NCBI RefSeq assembly: GCF_026210795.1
Contig: NC_089440.1
Coordinates: 3,038,001 to 3,102,000 of the forward strand
DNA: 64,000 bases
Reading direction: 5' to 3'
Source: Rhizophagus irregularis
Taxonomy: Eukaryota > Glomeromycota > Glomeromycetes > Glomerales > Glomeraceae
Shown here: one piece after another, positions 34,854 to 46,921 of the stretch
Numbering within the stretch: the stretch's first letter is position 1
Layout of the letters: each line of letters opens with the position of its first letter
Position numbers and translations under genes: made by a program
The notes under the pieces: model-generated
Told to the model about the DNA's origin: nothing
The model's input: only the letters and a program-made list of their open reading frames with translations
Database searches by the model: none

Positions 34854-35275
34854 TACAGTGCATACAACCTAGTCCCAACAAAAAAATTTTTAAGCGGCCA
34901 AATTTTTTATATTATGTAATACTTAACCCTATAATTTTATTGGTCAGATTTATTTAATTTAAGTCATAATTCTTAATTCTAGCCAGAATTATATATAATT
35001 TTAGCAAACGAAAGTAATTTTGGCCAGATTTATATGTAATTCTGGTTAGAATATAATGGCCAAATATTTAATTCAATAGTAAAATATTTCAACTTTGAAT
35101 TGCTACTACTTTATTAAAAAATACTTTACAGGAAATTTAAAAACATAGTTTTATTAAGCTTAATCTGGTTTATCATTGTATGTTTATACTTTATGTTTAT
35201 CTTTTTTTTTGAATGAATAGTAGTGATTTAAATTTCATCAAATTTAATTGCTGGGACTAAGTTATATGCACTGTA
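34854..35275. mobile_element. MITE with TACAGTGCAT terminal inverted repeats
   Basis: The ends are inverted copies (about 26 bp, few mismatches) of TACAGTGCATAYAACYTAGT, left from 34854 and right ending at 35275. The outermost base pair on each side is TA, as for a Tc1/mariner-type target duplication with CAGTG-starting ends. The ~420-bp interior has no transposase. Repeated GGCCAGAT/TTCTGG-like strings occur inside. Confidence 0.7.
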
Positions 35276-36109
35276 GGAGTTGTATTCTTCGTAAGTATTA
35301 TATTATTTGTATTATTTCACAAGTGGTATGTAGGCGATCATTAATAATCCAATCCGAAATTGGTACAGAAATCGATAATATACAGTGTCGATTAATACTA
35401 ATTTATTAGTCAGACTGCCAGAGAATATTTTCGTGTGGTAATGAATCCGGAATTTTTCTTGAATCTCCTATGTTTTAATGTTGAATTATTATAATAAATA
35501 AAAATACTATATTAGATAGATTTCAAGTACCGAAATAGAATCAAAACAATAAAATAAATTGAATAACAGTATAACACATCTATATTCCATAGAATAAATA
35601 TTAAAGACTTTGTATTTAATCATCTTTTCCTTGTGGAGCAGTCGTAACGGAAACGATACCATAAAATTACGTATGACCTTTTTTAGATTTAGTTTGTTAT
35701 ATTCGAGTTGATCATACGATCTTGACATTAGTTAGAACGAAGAATATTAACTTATTCTATAATAAAATAAACGAAAGAATTCCACTAAGCTTTATCTATT
35801 TTATTCTTGAAGATACAAACTCTTTTTAATCCGAACAATTTATAGTTCTGGTAAATTTGAAATTTAGAAGGCGAAGCTTTTATCAGTATACTCTTTGTAC
35901 AATAGATTGTCATTCTAAACCTTCATTTTTATTGAGCAGATTTTTTTAGCCTATTTGTCAACTATATATAATAAATAATTATTATATATTACAATCGATA
36001 AAAATCACCAGTAATAAATGGAAAACTTGTATAATGATTAAACATAAGAATTAAATTTATTATACTTTAATGGTAATAGTACAAGATGTACATAAATATA
36101 AAGATATAT
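35276..36109. other. Intergenic region
   Basis: AT-rich 3' flank of the next kinase gene. No gene was supported. Confidence 0.5.
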
Positions 36110-37898
36110 TTATCGATCTTTAATAATACATTCTAAACATTCAGATTGCGGGTCGTTAAATTTTTCTATGACAAAAATAATATGTTCACATTATTATTCT
36201 GAACAAACAATAAAAGTACATAAAAATGAATTTACCTGATTGTACAGTTTGTGCGATTCTTGATGATACAAATTCTTGTTGATTTGGACAATTTGTTGGT
36301 TCTGGTAGGTATGGTGGTAATTCAAGAATTTTACTTGTATAAATAGGTTGTGAATGAGTTTTAATTGTATTTGATAAATTTAAAGTGATATTGATGGTTT
36401 CATCAAAATTACTTGATGGATTTTTCTGTTCTTCAACTTGCTTTTGATTGGTGTAATTATTTAAAATATCTAAAGAAATATCGCAAATTTCTTTAGAAGT
36501 GGGTCGATTTTTTGGATTTGCATCCCAACATTCTTCAATTAATTCGTTTAGTTCTTTTAAAAAATTTAATGAATATGAAGTTTTTATTGTTTCTGTTCTA
36601 ATAGTATTTGGACGTAAACCCTGACAAATATCCAATGCGAGAAAATGATCATGTGGTTGATTATTAAATGGTGGCGTTATGGTAATTATTTCATTTATGA
36701 TGATACCCAAAGAATATATATCAGACGCTAATGTATGTTGTTTTCCACGTAATATTTCTGGTGCCATATATTGCATTACTCCATAGATATACGAATCTGA
36801 TGAAGTTATATTTGCTGGAATGCAACAACCAAAATCACTGATAAGTGTAACAACATCGGTTAAAATGTTGCCTGGATGAAGGTCTTTATGAATTAATTCC
36901 ATATCATGAATAATATGAAGTCCATAACAAATACGTTTAATAATATTCAATTTCTGTCCCCATGTAATTGAATTATTATTATTTTGATATAGATATGAAC
37001 GTAAATCATTTTTCACGTATTCTAATACTAATGCATAATTAAGTGATATGGGTTCTTGAGTAATTCCGAAACATTTCACTATTCCTGGATAACTGGCTTT
37101 AATAAGAACTTTTATCTGTAAAAAAAAAACAAATAGTAATTAATAATGAAGTAAAAAAAATTTTAAATTTCGATTTTTTTTAGACATCCGTACCTCATTT
37201 AGAAAATTTTCACTGATATTTTCCGAATCATTTAATATTTTCAAAGCAATTTTTATTTTCCCGCTCCTTTCCCAACTATTAGACAATGGATTCCATCTTT
37301 TAATTCGGCCATCTATCCATTTAGCTGAATATACTTTAGCAAACCCTCCTTCAGCTATATATTTAATACTTTCAAATTTATTATACGGAATCCATTCTAA
37401 TAAATCATTGTAATTATTAAAAGAGAGTTGATTTTCTAATATTAGTTTATCAATAGCTTCATTACCGCTAGTCCATTTATCAAAATCTTTTTTAAAATGC
37501 TTAACAATGCAAGATAAACATCCAACAGAATATTTATTTACTTGATGACATTCTTTACAACTTCCAAGTCGCATACGAATTTTTTCATTAGGATCAGTTT
37601 CCTTATTATAACAATCTTTACATTTATAATCTCGTTTATTAATTTCTTGGATACATTTTTCACATAATATATAATAATTTTCATATTTTTCTTTTCGTTC
37701 ATCCTTATTCAGATCATAATCTGATGTCCTAAAAATCTTAACTTTTGATGGTCCATATTTTATATAATATATCAATCTGTTTAAAGAAAATTTTCGTAAG
37801 AATCAGTTCAGTTTAAAAATTTTCATATGAAGATTTGACACTCACTTTGTTATTATTTTAAGAAAGTACATATTAATGATTTGGAAATTTGTTGTCAT
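36110..37898 (-). CDS. TKL-type protein kinase (paralogue A)
   Basis: Four exons, 37846-37898, 37194-37776, 36236-37115 and 36110-36165, phase-consistent, about 523 residues. The first exon is inferred: an ATG, 17 codons and a GTGAGT donor joining in frame to an acceptor at 37777. One DYDLN module with 'LCEKC...YKCKDC' follows, then 'CKECHQVNKYSVGCLSC', 'FDKWTSGNEAIDKLI' and 'LEWIPYNKF'. The kinase motifs are present: 'EGGFAKVYSA', 'KIALKIL', 'HKDLHPGNIL', 'SDFGCC', 'YMAPEIL'. The tail has 'QPIYTSKILELPPYLPEPTN' and a 56-base last exon ending 'SECLECIIKDR'. Expected to be an active cytosolic kinase. It is head-to-head with the pseudogene at 38410. It lacks the hydrophobic N-terminus seen in its two neighbours. 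Confidence 0.87.
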
Positions 37899-38409
37899 GA
37901 TTATTTGTTCGTGTAAATAGTATTGGTAAATTAATTAAGCCTTTATGTCAAAATAAAATGATATATCCCCTCAATGGCAATGATTCAAATAAATCTCGAG
38001 TAAATTTGGCTCAAAACCATTGAAGGGATAAAATAATGATGATTAAAAATGGTGGGAAAATTTTTAAATTTATGAACAGTCTTAAAGTTACACAACAGGG
38101 GTATAAGCGTACAATTCGGGTGTAACTTCTGAATTTTACATTTTAAACTTTGTTTTTTAATAAATTTGGAATGTAAATCGTCAATCAACTCCTAATGCTC
38201 TTTTAGTATCGGACACAATCACATCTCAAATTTGACTTCTCATTTGAGATTGTAATTAGCAAACATTATAAATTTGATGTATTTTTTTCCTCCTCGTTCT
38301 TTTTTTATTTTAAATTTTTTTTTTATTCGGTAGTGAAATTCAACCAAAAGAATACTTTAATCGATCCCAACTTAAACAAATCAATAATTTACTACATGAA
38401 TAAATAAAT
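37899..38409. other. Shared upstream region of two divergent kinase loci
   Basis: A 511-base spacer lies between a minus-strand kinase and the plus-strand kinase pseudogene. It may once have acted as a bidirectional promoter. No gene inside. Confidence 0.5.
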
Positions 38410-40219
38410 ATGTTAGAAGAAATTTATATTACTATTTTAGCTTTCGGTATTTCTTCTCTCTTGTTTTTTCTTATCGCCACTTTATATTTGGATGAAAGAC
38501 GAAAAAAATATAAGAATTATGATTACATTTTATATGAAAAATGTAAACAAGAAATTAATTATCAGGTTCATTATTATTTAAATTGTTATTATAATAAAAT
38601 TAAAAGATATCGTATGAAATATCATGGATCATTAAAAGTTAAGATTTTTGAGATATCAGATTATGATTTGAATAAGGATGAACGACAAGAAAAGTATAAA
38701 GATTATTATGTATTATTATGTGAAAAATGTAATCAAGAAGTTAATAAACGAGATTATAAATGTAATAATTGCTATAATATGGAAACTGATCCTAATGAAT
38801 TCGTATTAGACTTGGAAGTTGTAAAGAATGTCATCAAGTAAATAAGTATTCTGTTGGATGTTTATCTTGCATTATTGAGCATTTTAAAAAAGATTTTAAT
38901 AAATGGACTAGCGGAAATAAAATTATTGACTCTCATTTAATAATTACAATGATTTATTAGAATGGATTCCGTATAATAAATTTGAAAGTATTAAATATAT
39001 AGCTAAAGGAGGTTTTGCTAAAGTATATTCAGCTGAATGGATAGATGGCCGAATTAAAAGATGGAATCCATTATCTAATAATTGGGAAAGGAATGGACAA
39101 ACAAAAATTGCTTTAAAAGTATTAAATGATTCGGAAAATATCAGTGAAGATTTTCTAAATGAGGTACGGTATCTAAAAAAATTTTAAATTGATTTTAATT
39201 AATTATTATCTAATTTTTTTTTTTTTTTAAGTTAAAAGTCCTCATTGAAGCTCTTAATTAGTATCCAGGAATAGTGGAATGTTTTGGAATTACTCGAGAT
39301 CCCATATCTCTTAATTATGCATTAGTATTAGAATACGCGAAAAATGATTTGCGTTCATATCTATATCGAACTTATAATTCAATCACATTGGGACAGAAAT
39401 TGATTATTATAAATCGTATTTGTTATGGACTTCATATTATTATCCATGATATGAGACTAATTCATAAAGATCTTCATTCAGGCAATATTTTAATTGATGG
39501 GGTTACACTTATAAGTGATTTTGGTTTTTGCATCCCAACAAATAAAACTTCATCAGATTCAAATGTCTATGGAGTAATGCCATATATGGCACCTGAAATA
39601 TTACGTGGAGAACAACATACGTTAGCGTCTGATGTATACTCTTTAGGTATCATCATGAATGAAATAGTTACTGTAACCACACCATTTAATAATCAACCAC
39701 ATGATCGTTTTCTTGTACTGGATATTTGTCGGGGTTTACGTCCAAATACCATTAGAACAGAAACAACAGAAACTTCAAATTCTTTAAATTTTTTAAAAGA
39801 ATTAAATAAATTAATTGAAAGATGTTGGGATGCAAATTCAATAAATCGTCCTACTTCTGGAGAAATTTGTGACATTTCTTTAGATATTTTAAATGATTAC
39901 ACAAATCAAAAGCAAGCTGAAGAACAGAAAAATCCATCATATAATTTTGATGAAACCATCGATAACACTTTAAATTCATCAATTACAATGAAAACGCATT
40001 CACAAGCTATCTATAAAAGTAAAATTCTTGATTTACCATCACACTTACCAGAACCATCAAATTGTTCAAATCTTATTATACAAAATGTACAAGCAGGTAA
40101 ATTTATTTTTATATATTTCTATTTGTTTGTTTAAAATTAATAAGTTAATAAATTTATTATTTTTTATCATTATAGAAAAATTACAATCTGAATGTTTAGA
40201 ATGTGCAATTCCTGATTAG
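38410..40219 (+). pseudogene. TKL-type kinase pseudogene (paralogue B)
   Basis: Nearly identical to the intact gene at 42010-43978 over the module region, but with clear lesions. First, near 38815, 'GAATTCGTATTAGACTT' replaces a 4-base-longer sequence and shifts the frame to a stop at 38839-38841. Second, about 22 bases are missing near 38925 (between GGAAATAAAATTATTGA and CTCTCATTT). Third, there is an in-frame TAG at 39259-39261 just after the exon-2 acceptor. The kinase C-lobe (39274-40134) and the last small exon ('QSECLECAIPD', ending 40219) remain open and still carry HKDLHSGN, SDFGFC and MAPEIL. The N-terminus starts with a hydrophobic helix ('ITILAFGISSLLFFLIATLYL'). It was probably inactivated recently. 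Confidence 0.85.
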
Positions 40220-42009
40220 GCTCGAATTAATGAACGAAAAACGACCTTTTTTTATCACTATGATAAAGTAGTAAATAATTCACTTCTTTATATTACTAGC
40301 GTTAAACAATGAAATAGCCAGGCATAATAATCACTGATCAGCCATGGAATTGATACGAAAATTTCTTTATGGATAATTAATTATTTATTATTATTCATTT
40401 ACTGTTTAATTTTCTTTTTGTATGTATATCGTAATTCTATTATATTAACAATAAAACTTCGCATATTACAGTGCTAAATTCTAATTCTTTTCACATAATT
40501 TTGCAGATCTGCAAAATTACATAGCAAATTTATAGTGGACACTATTATTATGGTTAATATATGGTTAATAAACTAGTTCAAACTTCGAAGTGCTTTTATT
40601 GTTGTATTTGTCACGTGCCGCAAGGACATCGTATCACGTTGCGTAGACACAAATATGGCTATGCGTATTATTTTGATGTGAGTATAGATTTCTTATGACT
40701 TCATACTGACATATTACGATGTTGTGAAAGCAACCTAATTTAATTGCTATACGTAAAAGTTAAAATCGAAATATAGGGCGTAATACGATACGACGAAATA
40801 GGAAAAATGGCGAAATGACGAAAAAAAATTCTAATAAAATTTTTTCATACGTGTTAAAACTATTCATGATGATCGACCTATTATTTAATAGATTTAATGA
40901 TGGTGTAATAGTTACCATTTCAAATTTCGCCTATTATCTTTTCTGGAAAATAAAAAACTGTAAATGAGCAAATTATTTAACCTATGAAAGTCAGTATTGT
41001 CATTGTGATCGACGTGATTGTATTTTTGTCAAATTCAATTGTTATACGTTATATATACGTTGTTTTTTCCTCTGCTTTTTCTCTGTTGAATATAACCTTA
41101 GTGTAACTCTGCATAAGCCATATTTTGAAACCCAGACCGGTCCAAAACTTAAGGTACAATATTAACGTTTCCTCCCCATCATTATTGCAATTAAAATAAT
41201 TAAAAAAATCAATATGAATAAAAAATATATACATAAGAATCCAAGTTTCTAAATTAATTTCTTCTAAAGAAGTCTTTAATGGAGACTCTTTAGTAAAAAT
41301 AAAGAATGTGATGGGATCATGTGATTGTATTTTTGCCAATTTTGATTGGATATTATTCTGGAAAAAACAATTCCGGTAATAAGTGAGCTATATTTTGAAA
41401 TCTAATAAACCAGACCAGGATTTATAATTAATTCATAAATTATAAAAATACTGCATTTCAATAAAAAAAAAGAAAAAAATCAATAATAAAAATAAATATT
41501 AAATGGTTTCTTTTTACAACTAAATAAAAAAAGCATTAAAAATATTTAATTAATCAATTACGATCAAAAAGATATAAATAAAAATTATAAAAATTCGAGT
41601 TTTATGCTCTGAATCTATCATCTCGTTAAAAGACTTTTAACTGAATTTTTTTACAATCTATATTCAGGTTTTATATTTTACCGATTACTTGTAAATTACT
41701 AGAGTTTAATTAAAATTATAATTGTTTTATAAATTTTTTTATTAAATTAATTATTCTTACTTTTGTTTACATATTACTTTTATGCCGTAAACTATTATCT
41801 TATAAAAAAAGTATTAATAAATGTAATAAAAAAAAACTTATGAACTAAAAAAAATAAACAAGAAAATAAAAAATTTTTATTAAATTATATTTTAATATTT
41901 TGTAGTATCTACCTGCTTTTTTTTTACATAAATACAAAAAAAAAATTTGATTAATTATTATTATAATTCACACCAAAAAAGATACATCTTATTTATATCT
42001 AATTTGAGT
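40220..42009. other. Intergenic region between convergent kinase loci
   Basis: AT-rich with no gene recognised. A minus-strand open stretch at 41049-41339 has no recognisable features. Confidence 0.5.
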
Positions 42010-43978
42010 TCAATAAACCATACATTCTAAACATTCAGATCGTAAATTTTCTATAACGGTAAAAATAATATATTTATTAACTTCATAATTTTGAACAAAC
42101 AAATAGAAATATATAAAAAAAAAATAAATTTACTTGCTAGTAAATCTTGTGAATAAATTCTTGAGGAAATGAATTCTTGTTGATTTGGCCAATTTGTTGG
42201 TTCTGGTAAGTTTGGTGGTAAATCAAGAATTCCACTTGTATAATTAGCTTCTGAATGAGTTTCAATTGTAATTGATGGATTTTTTTTTAAAGTGGTATCG
42301 ATGGTTTCATCAAAATTATATGATGGATTTTTCTGTTCTTCAGCTTGCTTTTGATTTATGTAATCATTTAAAATATCTAAAGAAATGTCACAAACTTCTC
42401 CAGAAGTAGGACGATTTATTGAATTTGCATCCCAACATCTTTCAATTAATTTATTTAATTCTTTTAAAAAATTTAAAGAATTTGAAGTTTCTGTTGTTTC
42501 TGTTCTAATGGTATTTGGACGTAAACCCCGACAAATATCCAGTACAAGAAAATGATCATGTGGTTGATTATTAAATGGTGGTGTTACAGTAACTATTTCA
42601 TTCATGATGATACCTAAAGAATATACATCAGACGCTAACGTATGTTGTTCCCCACGTAATATTTCAGGTGCCATATATGGCATTACTCCATAGACATTTG
42701 AATCTGATGAAGTTTTATTTGTTGGGATGCAAAACCCAAAATCACTTATAAGTGTAACCCCATCAATTAAAATATTACCTGGATGGAGATCTTTGTGAAC
42801 TAATTCCATATCATGAATAATATGAAGTCCATAACAAATACGTTTTATAATGTTCAATTTCTTTCCACATGTAATTGAATTATTATTATTTTGATATAGA
42901 TATGAACGTAGATCATTTTTCACGTATTCTAATACTAATGCATAATTAAGAGATATAGGATCTCGAGTAATTCCGAAACATTTCACTATTCCTGGATAAT
43001 AACTAGCTTTAATGAGGACTTTTATCTTAAAAAAAAAAAAAATGAGTTAATAATTAATTAAAATCAATTTCAAATTTCTTTTAGATACCGTACCTCGTTT
43101 AGAAAATCTTCACTGATATTTTCCGAATCATTTAATACTTTTAAAGCAATTTTTGTTTGCCCATTCCTTTCCCAATTATTAGATAATGGATTCCATCTTT
43201 TAATTCGGCCATCTATCCATTCAGCTGAATATACTTTAGCAAACCCTCCTTTAGCTATATATTTAATATTTTCAAATTTATTATACGGAATCCATTCTAA
43301 TAAATCATTGTAATTATTAAATGAGAGTTGAATATTCTGTATTAATTGATCAATAATTTTATTTCCGCTAGTCCATTTATTAAAATCTTCTCTAAAATGC
43401 TTAATAATGCAAGATAGACATCCAACAGAATACTCATTTACTTGATGACATTCTTTACAACTTCCAAGTCTCATACGAAATTTTTCATTAGGATCAGTTT
43501 CCTTATTATAGCAATAATTACATTTATAATCTCGTTTGTTAACTTCTTGATTACATTTTTCACATAATAATACATAATAATCTTTATACTTTTCTCGTCG
43601 TTCATCCTTATTCAAACCATAATCTGATATCTCAAAAATCTTAACTTTTAATGATCCATGATATTTCATACGATATCTTTTAATTTTATTATAATAACAA
43701 TTTAAATAATAATGAACCTGATAATTAATTTTTTGTTTACATTTTTCATATAAAATGTAATCATAATTCTTATGTTTTTTTTCATAGATACTGTAGTTAC
43801 TGGTCACATGATCATTTATGAAAGAATTGAGGAAAGAAGTGAAAGAAGAAATAAAAGAAAAGAAAGAAAAGAGGAGAAAAATGAAAGAAAAAACAATGGA
43901 AAAGAGGAAAGCCAAATTAAAACAAATGCCTTCGAGGGTAGAAGGAATATCGAAAGTCAAGCTTTCGAACACGAACAT
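42010..43978 (-). CDS. TKL-type protein kinase with hydrophobic N-terminus (paralogue C)
   Basis: Three exons, 43094-43978, 42134-43025 and 42010-42050, about 605 residues. Residues ~17-55 are Phe/Leu/Ser-rich and hydrophobic, enough for a membrane anchor. They are encoded by an almost pure pyrimidine strand. A degenerate module follows ('ILYEKC...YYLNCYY'; two of four Cys replaced), then an intact one ('LLCEKC...YKCNYC'), then 'CKECHQVNEYSVGCLSC'. The linker 'FNKWTSGNKIIDQLI' and 'LEWIPYNKF' precede a kinase domain with 'KGGFAKVYSA', 'KIALKVL', 'HKDLHPGNIL', 'SDFGFC' and 'YMAPEIL', so it is likely active. The last exon (41 bases) ends 'SECLECMVY'. It is the closest relative of the pseudogene at 38410 and in opposite orientation. 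Confidence 0.88.
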
Positions 43979-45348
43979 TATTATGTTTTATAAAACAATT
44001 AAATAAAATTATTTTTTTTTTTTTAAAAAAAAAGGGTTCGGATTAAATGTATGTGTATATGTTTTTATTGATATTACTACCGAAAAAGAAATGATAATGA
44101 TGAAGAAAATAACAAAAGAATAAGTAAGGAAAAAAAAATAATTTGTTACTTTTTATATTTTTAGAAGACATTGTTCAATAGTAGACATTTCAGGAAAAAT
44201 TTGAATGAATGTTGATTGTCGGAAAATTTTGCAAATGCTTCAATTACAATGATAATAATGATCATTTAAATTTAATTTAAATCACTATTTAAAATTCAAT
44301 ATTTTTTATATATATATAAATAAATATCTTTTTCAGTACGAATTTCAAAATTTTCGAAGAAAGCCGAGAGCGAATAATATATGTCTGTTCAAATTTATTT
44401 TTTTTTAAAAAAAAATAAATAAATAAATAAATAAATAAAAGTTTTTGAAATTTAATTTAAAAATTTTAAAAATTTCAGTAATAGAAGCGATAAAATTTCT
44501 GATTCACAAATGTAAATTGATTGAGAATTAAAATGATCTGGATTCTGAACTTGTTTTAACTTGTTTTTTGAACAAAGCAAAATAGATCATCATTCGGATT
44601 GCACCAATTATATCAGGCTGATAGGCTGATATGCAATAAAGGTAAAGAAACAAAGTTAAATCTTAAAATTATAATAATATTTCACAATTTATTTAATAAC
44701 AATGACAAATCATCATTCCCAAATTTTTGTTCTAGAAAAAAAATATACATATTGTTCAAGCTTCAAAATTTTGAGAATATTTTGTCGTAGTTTAGGAAGA
44801 TAGTAATCAAAGGATTCGTTTTTATGTAGATTTTAAATTTGTTTTCATCCTAGTTGAAAATTTACTCGGAATTTTTCTATTCCATAGATTAACTTTTGTT
44901 CGTAAAATATTGTATCGTATGACAAAATTTTATGGAAATTTGTTAAAACAATCGTTTTTAATCAAACTTTTCAAATTTCCATTAAGAGAATCTATTTTCT
45001 TATTAGGAATTGAGAATTGAATTGAATTAATTTTTTGATTCGTGAATGACAATATCACATTTGGTGCACAAATTACTAAAAATACGTATTATAATGGACC
45101 CCGGATCACGAATGATTTTTTTTCCTGGTGATCATTTTATTGTTTCCTTTTTTTTTTATTTTTAAATGAATTTATGCAACATGGATACTAATATATTATA
45201 TATAATAAAGAACCACATGAAGACTATTAATATTACCAAAAAAGTTTAAGGTTAAATATCAATAATAAATTATTCTATATTATTAATTTTTTCATATTTT
45301 CGAATTTCGAATAATGTTTAAATAAATAATACTTTTTAAAGTATCGAC
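43979..45348. other. Intergenic region
   Basis: AT-rich with no intact gene. An AAAT microsatellite lies at about 44410-44440. Confidence 0.5.
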
Positions 45349-46921
45349 TTAACCTGTTTCAATAGCTCCTTTACGAGAATTGAAATTTGAACTAGCAGTT
45401 AGCCATGGATGAGCTAAAGCTTGATAAGCGTTAAGACGACTATCAGGATCGATGACTAATAATTTGTTTATAAAATCTTTGGCTATATAATTAAAAAAGA
45501 TGTATAAATATATATATATATATTTTTTATTTAAAAGATTCATTTGATATATGAATTAATTATATTTACCAGTATCACTAACTTTCTTCCAAGATTTTTC
45601 ATTAAAATTATAATTTGCTCGAAGAACATCATGAATCTCTTCATATGTACCTTCATTACCAAATGGTTCAAAACCACATAATATAAAGTATGTGATTACA
45701 CCAATAGACCATAAATCTATAGGTTTACTATATCCAGAATTTCCGAAAATTTCGGGCGCCTGAAAAAACCATATTAATCTTTTATTTTAATATATAAATC
45801 ACAAATATAATTTTTAACTTAAAAAAAATATTACCGTTAATTACGTTTAATTATTACCATATAACCAGGTGCACCACATATTGTGTTAAGAATATCCGAA
45901 TCAATAATTCGAGATAAATGAAATCCACAAATAAGAATATCAGATTCATCATCTTGGGTTCTAAAAATAATATTTTCTGGCTATAAAAATAATTGTTTTA
46001 TGTCATCATCATAATCATCATCGTTGAAACTGTGTATAATTAATTACGAGAAGAAAAAAAAAAAAAAGATTTTTTGATTATTATTTTTTGTTACCTTAAG
46101 ATCTAAAATAAAAAAATAAATTGACTAATTTAAAAATGGAAATAAAAAAAAATCGGTAAATTAAAGTATGAAAATCACTCACTTCTATGAACAATTTCTT
46201 TATCATGTAAGTATTTAACAGCTTCAATTATATTTCTAACAATATTAATTGCGTTACGTTCGAAATAACTACCTTTTTGACAAATACGACTATTGAGATC
46301 CCCACCAAGAGCCCTATCTGTGACTATATAAACTAAAAAAAAAAAATAATTTGAATCATTATTAAGTAAAATCCTTGTTATGGTACGATTAAATATCAAC
46401 TATTCAACTTACAATTATTTATAGACTCAAAGTAATCAACCAATGTTAGAATGTATCTATGACCTTGTGAAATATTCTTTAAAATATTTAATTCGTTCAC
46501 GATCATATCCCATCTACCTTCCATAGTCTTTTTGTTAATTATTTTGACTGCAAAATATTGTTTTGTTTTAATCTAAAAAAAATTTTTTTCGATGATTTAA
46601 ATATAAATATTCTAATAAAATAATTCACATACACAAATTATTCTTCAATATGTTTAATTATTGGAAGTATACATACATATTGAGCTTCTATAAAATGCAA
46701 ATTTATAAATACAGGTATATTTAATATGAAACATGAAAAAGACAAAAATGACGCATTAAGAAGGAAATTAAATATTGACCTTTTACCACAGTATAAGTGC
46801 CTGCTCCCAATATTTTACCAGTTTTATACTAAAATTCATCGAAAATTCATAACTTTGCACAAAAATATAAATAAATTTATCTTAAATTTACAATAACATA
46901 TACCTTACAAGCCACTACCAT
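45349..46921 (-). CDS. CaMK1-like pseudokinase
   Basis: Nine exons: 46904-46921, 46780-46828, 46677-46687, 46413-46572, 46183-46332, 46095-46102, 45858-45980, 45570-45759 and 45349-45482. All are GT-AG and in phase, giving about 280 residues. The fold is clearly fungal Ca2+/calmodulin-dependent kinase: 'YKTGKILGAGTYTVVK', 'KQYFAVKIINKKTMEGRW', 'VTDRALGGDLNSRICQKGSY', 'PENIIFRTQDDESDI', 'APGYMAPEIF', 'PIDLWSIGVITYFILCG', 'HPWLTASS'. The ATP lysine (36) is kept. However, the catalytic-loop Asp reads Asn ('VHRNLK', residue 130) and the DFG motif reads 'CGFH' (151-153), removing both catalytic acids. It should bind partners rather than phosphorylate. It ends soon after the kinase domain, so a calmodulin-binding region is short or absent. 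An additional upstream exon is possible. Confidence 0.8.

Noticed and set aside
38410-38841. Short 143-residue protein at the start of the kinase pseudogene
   Set aside because: It is the frameshifted N-terminus of a kinase, as shown by near-identity to the gene at 42010-43978.
43772-44006. Lys/Glu-rich plus-strand open frames
   Set aside because: They are the antisense of the pyrimidine-rich N-terminal exon of the minus-strand kinase.
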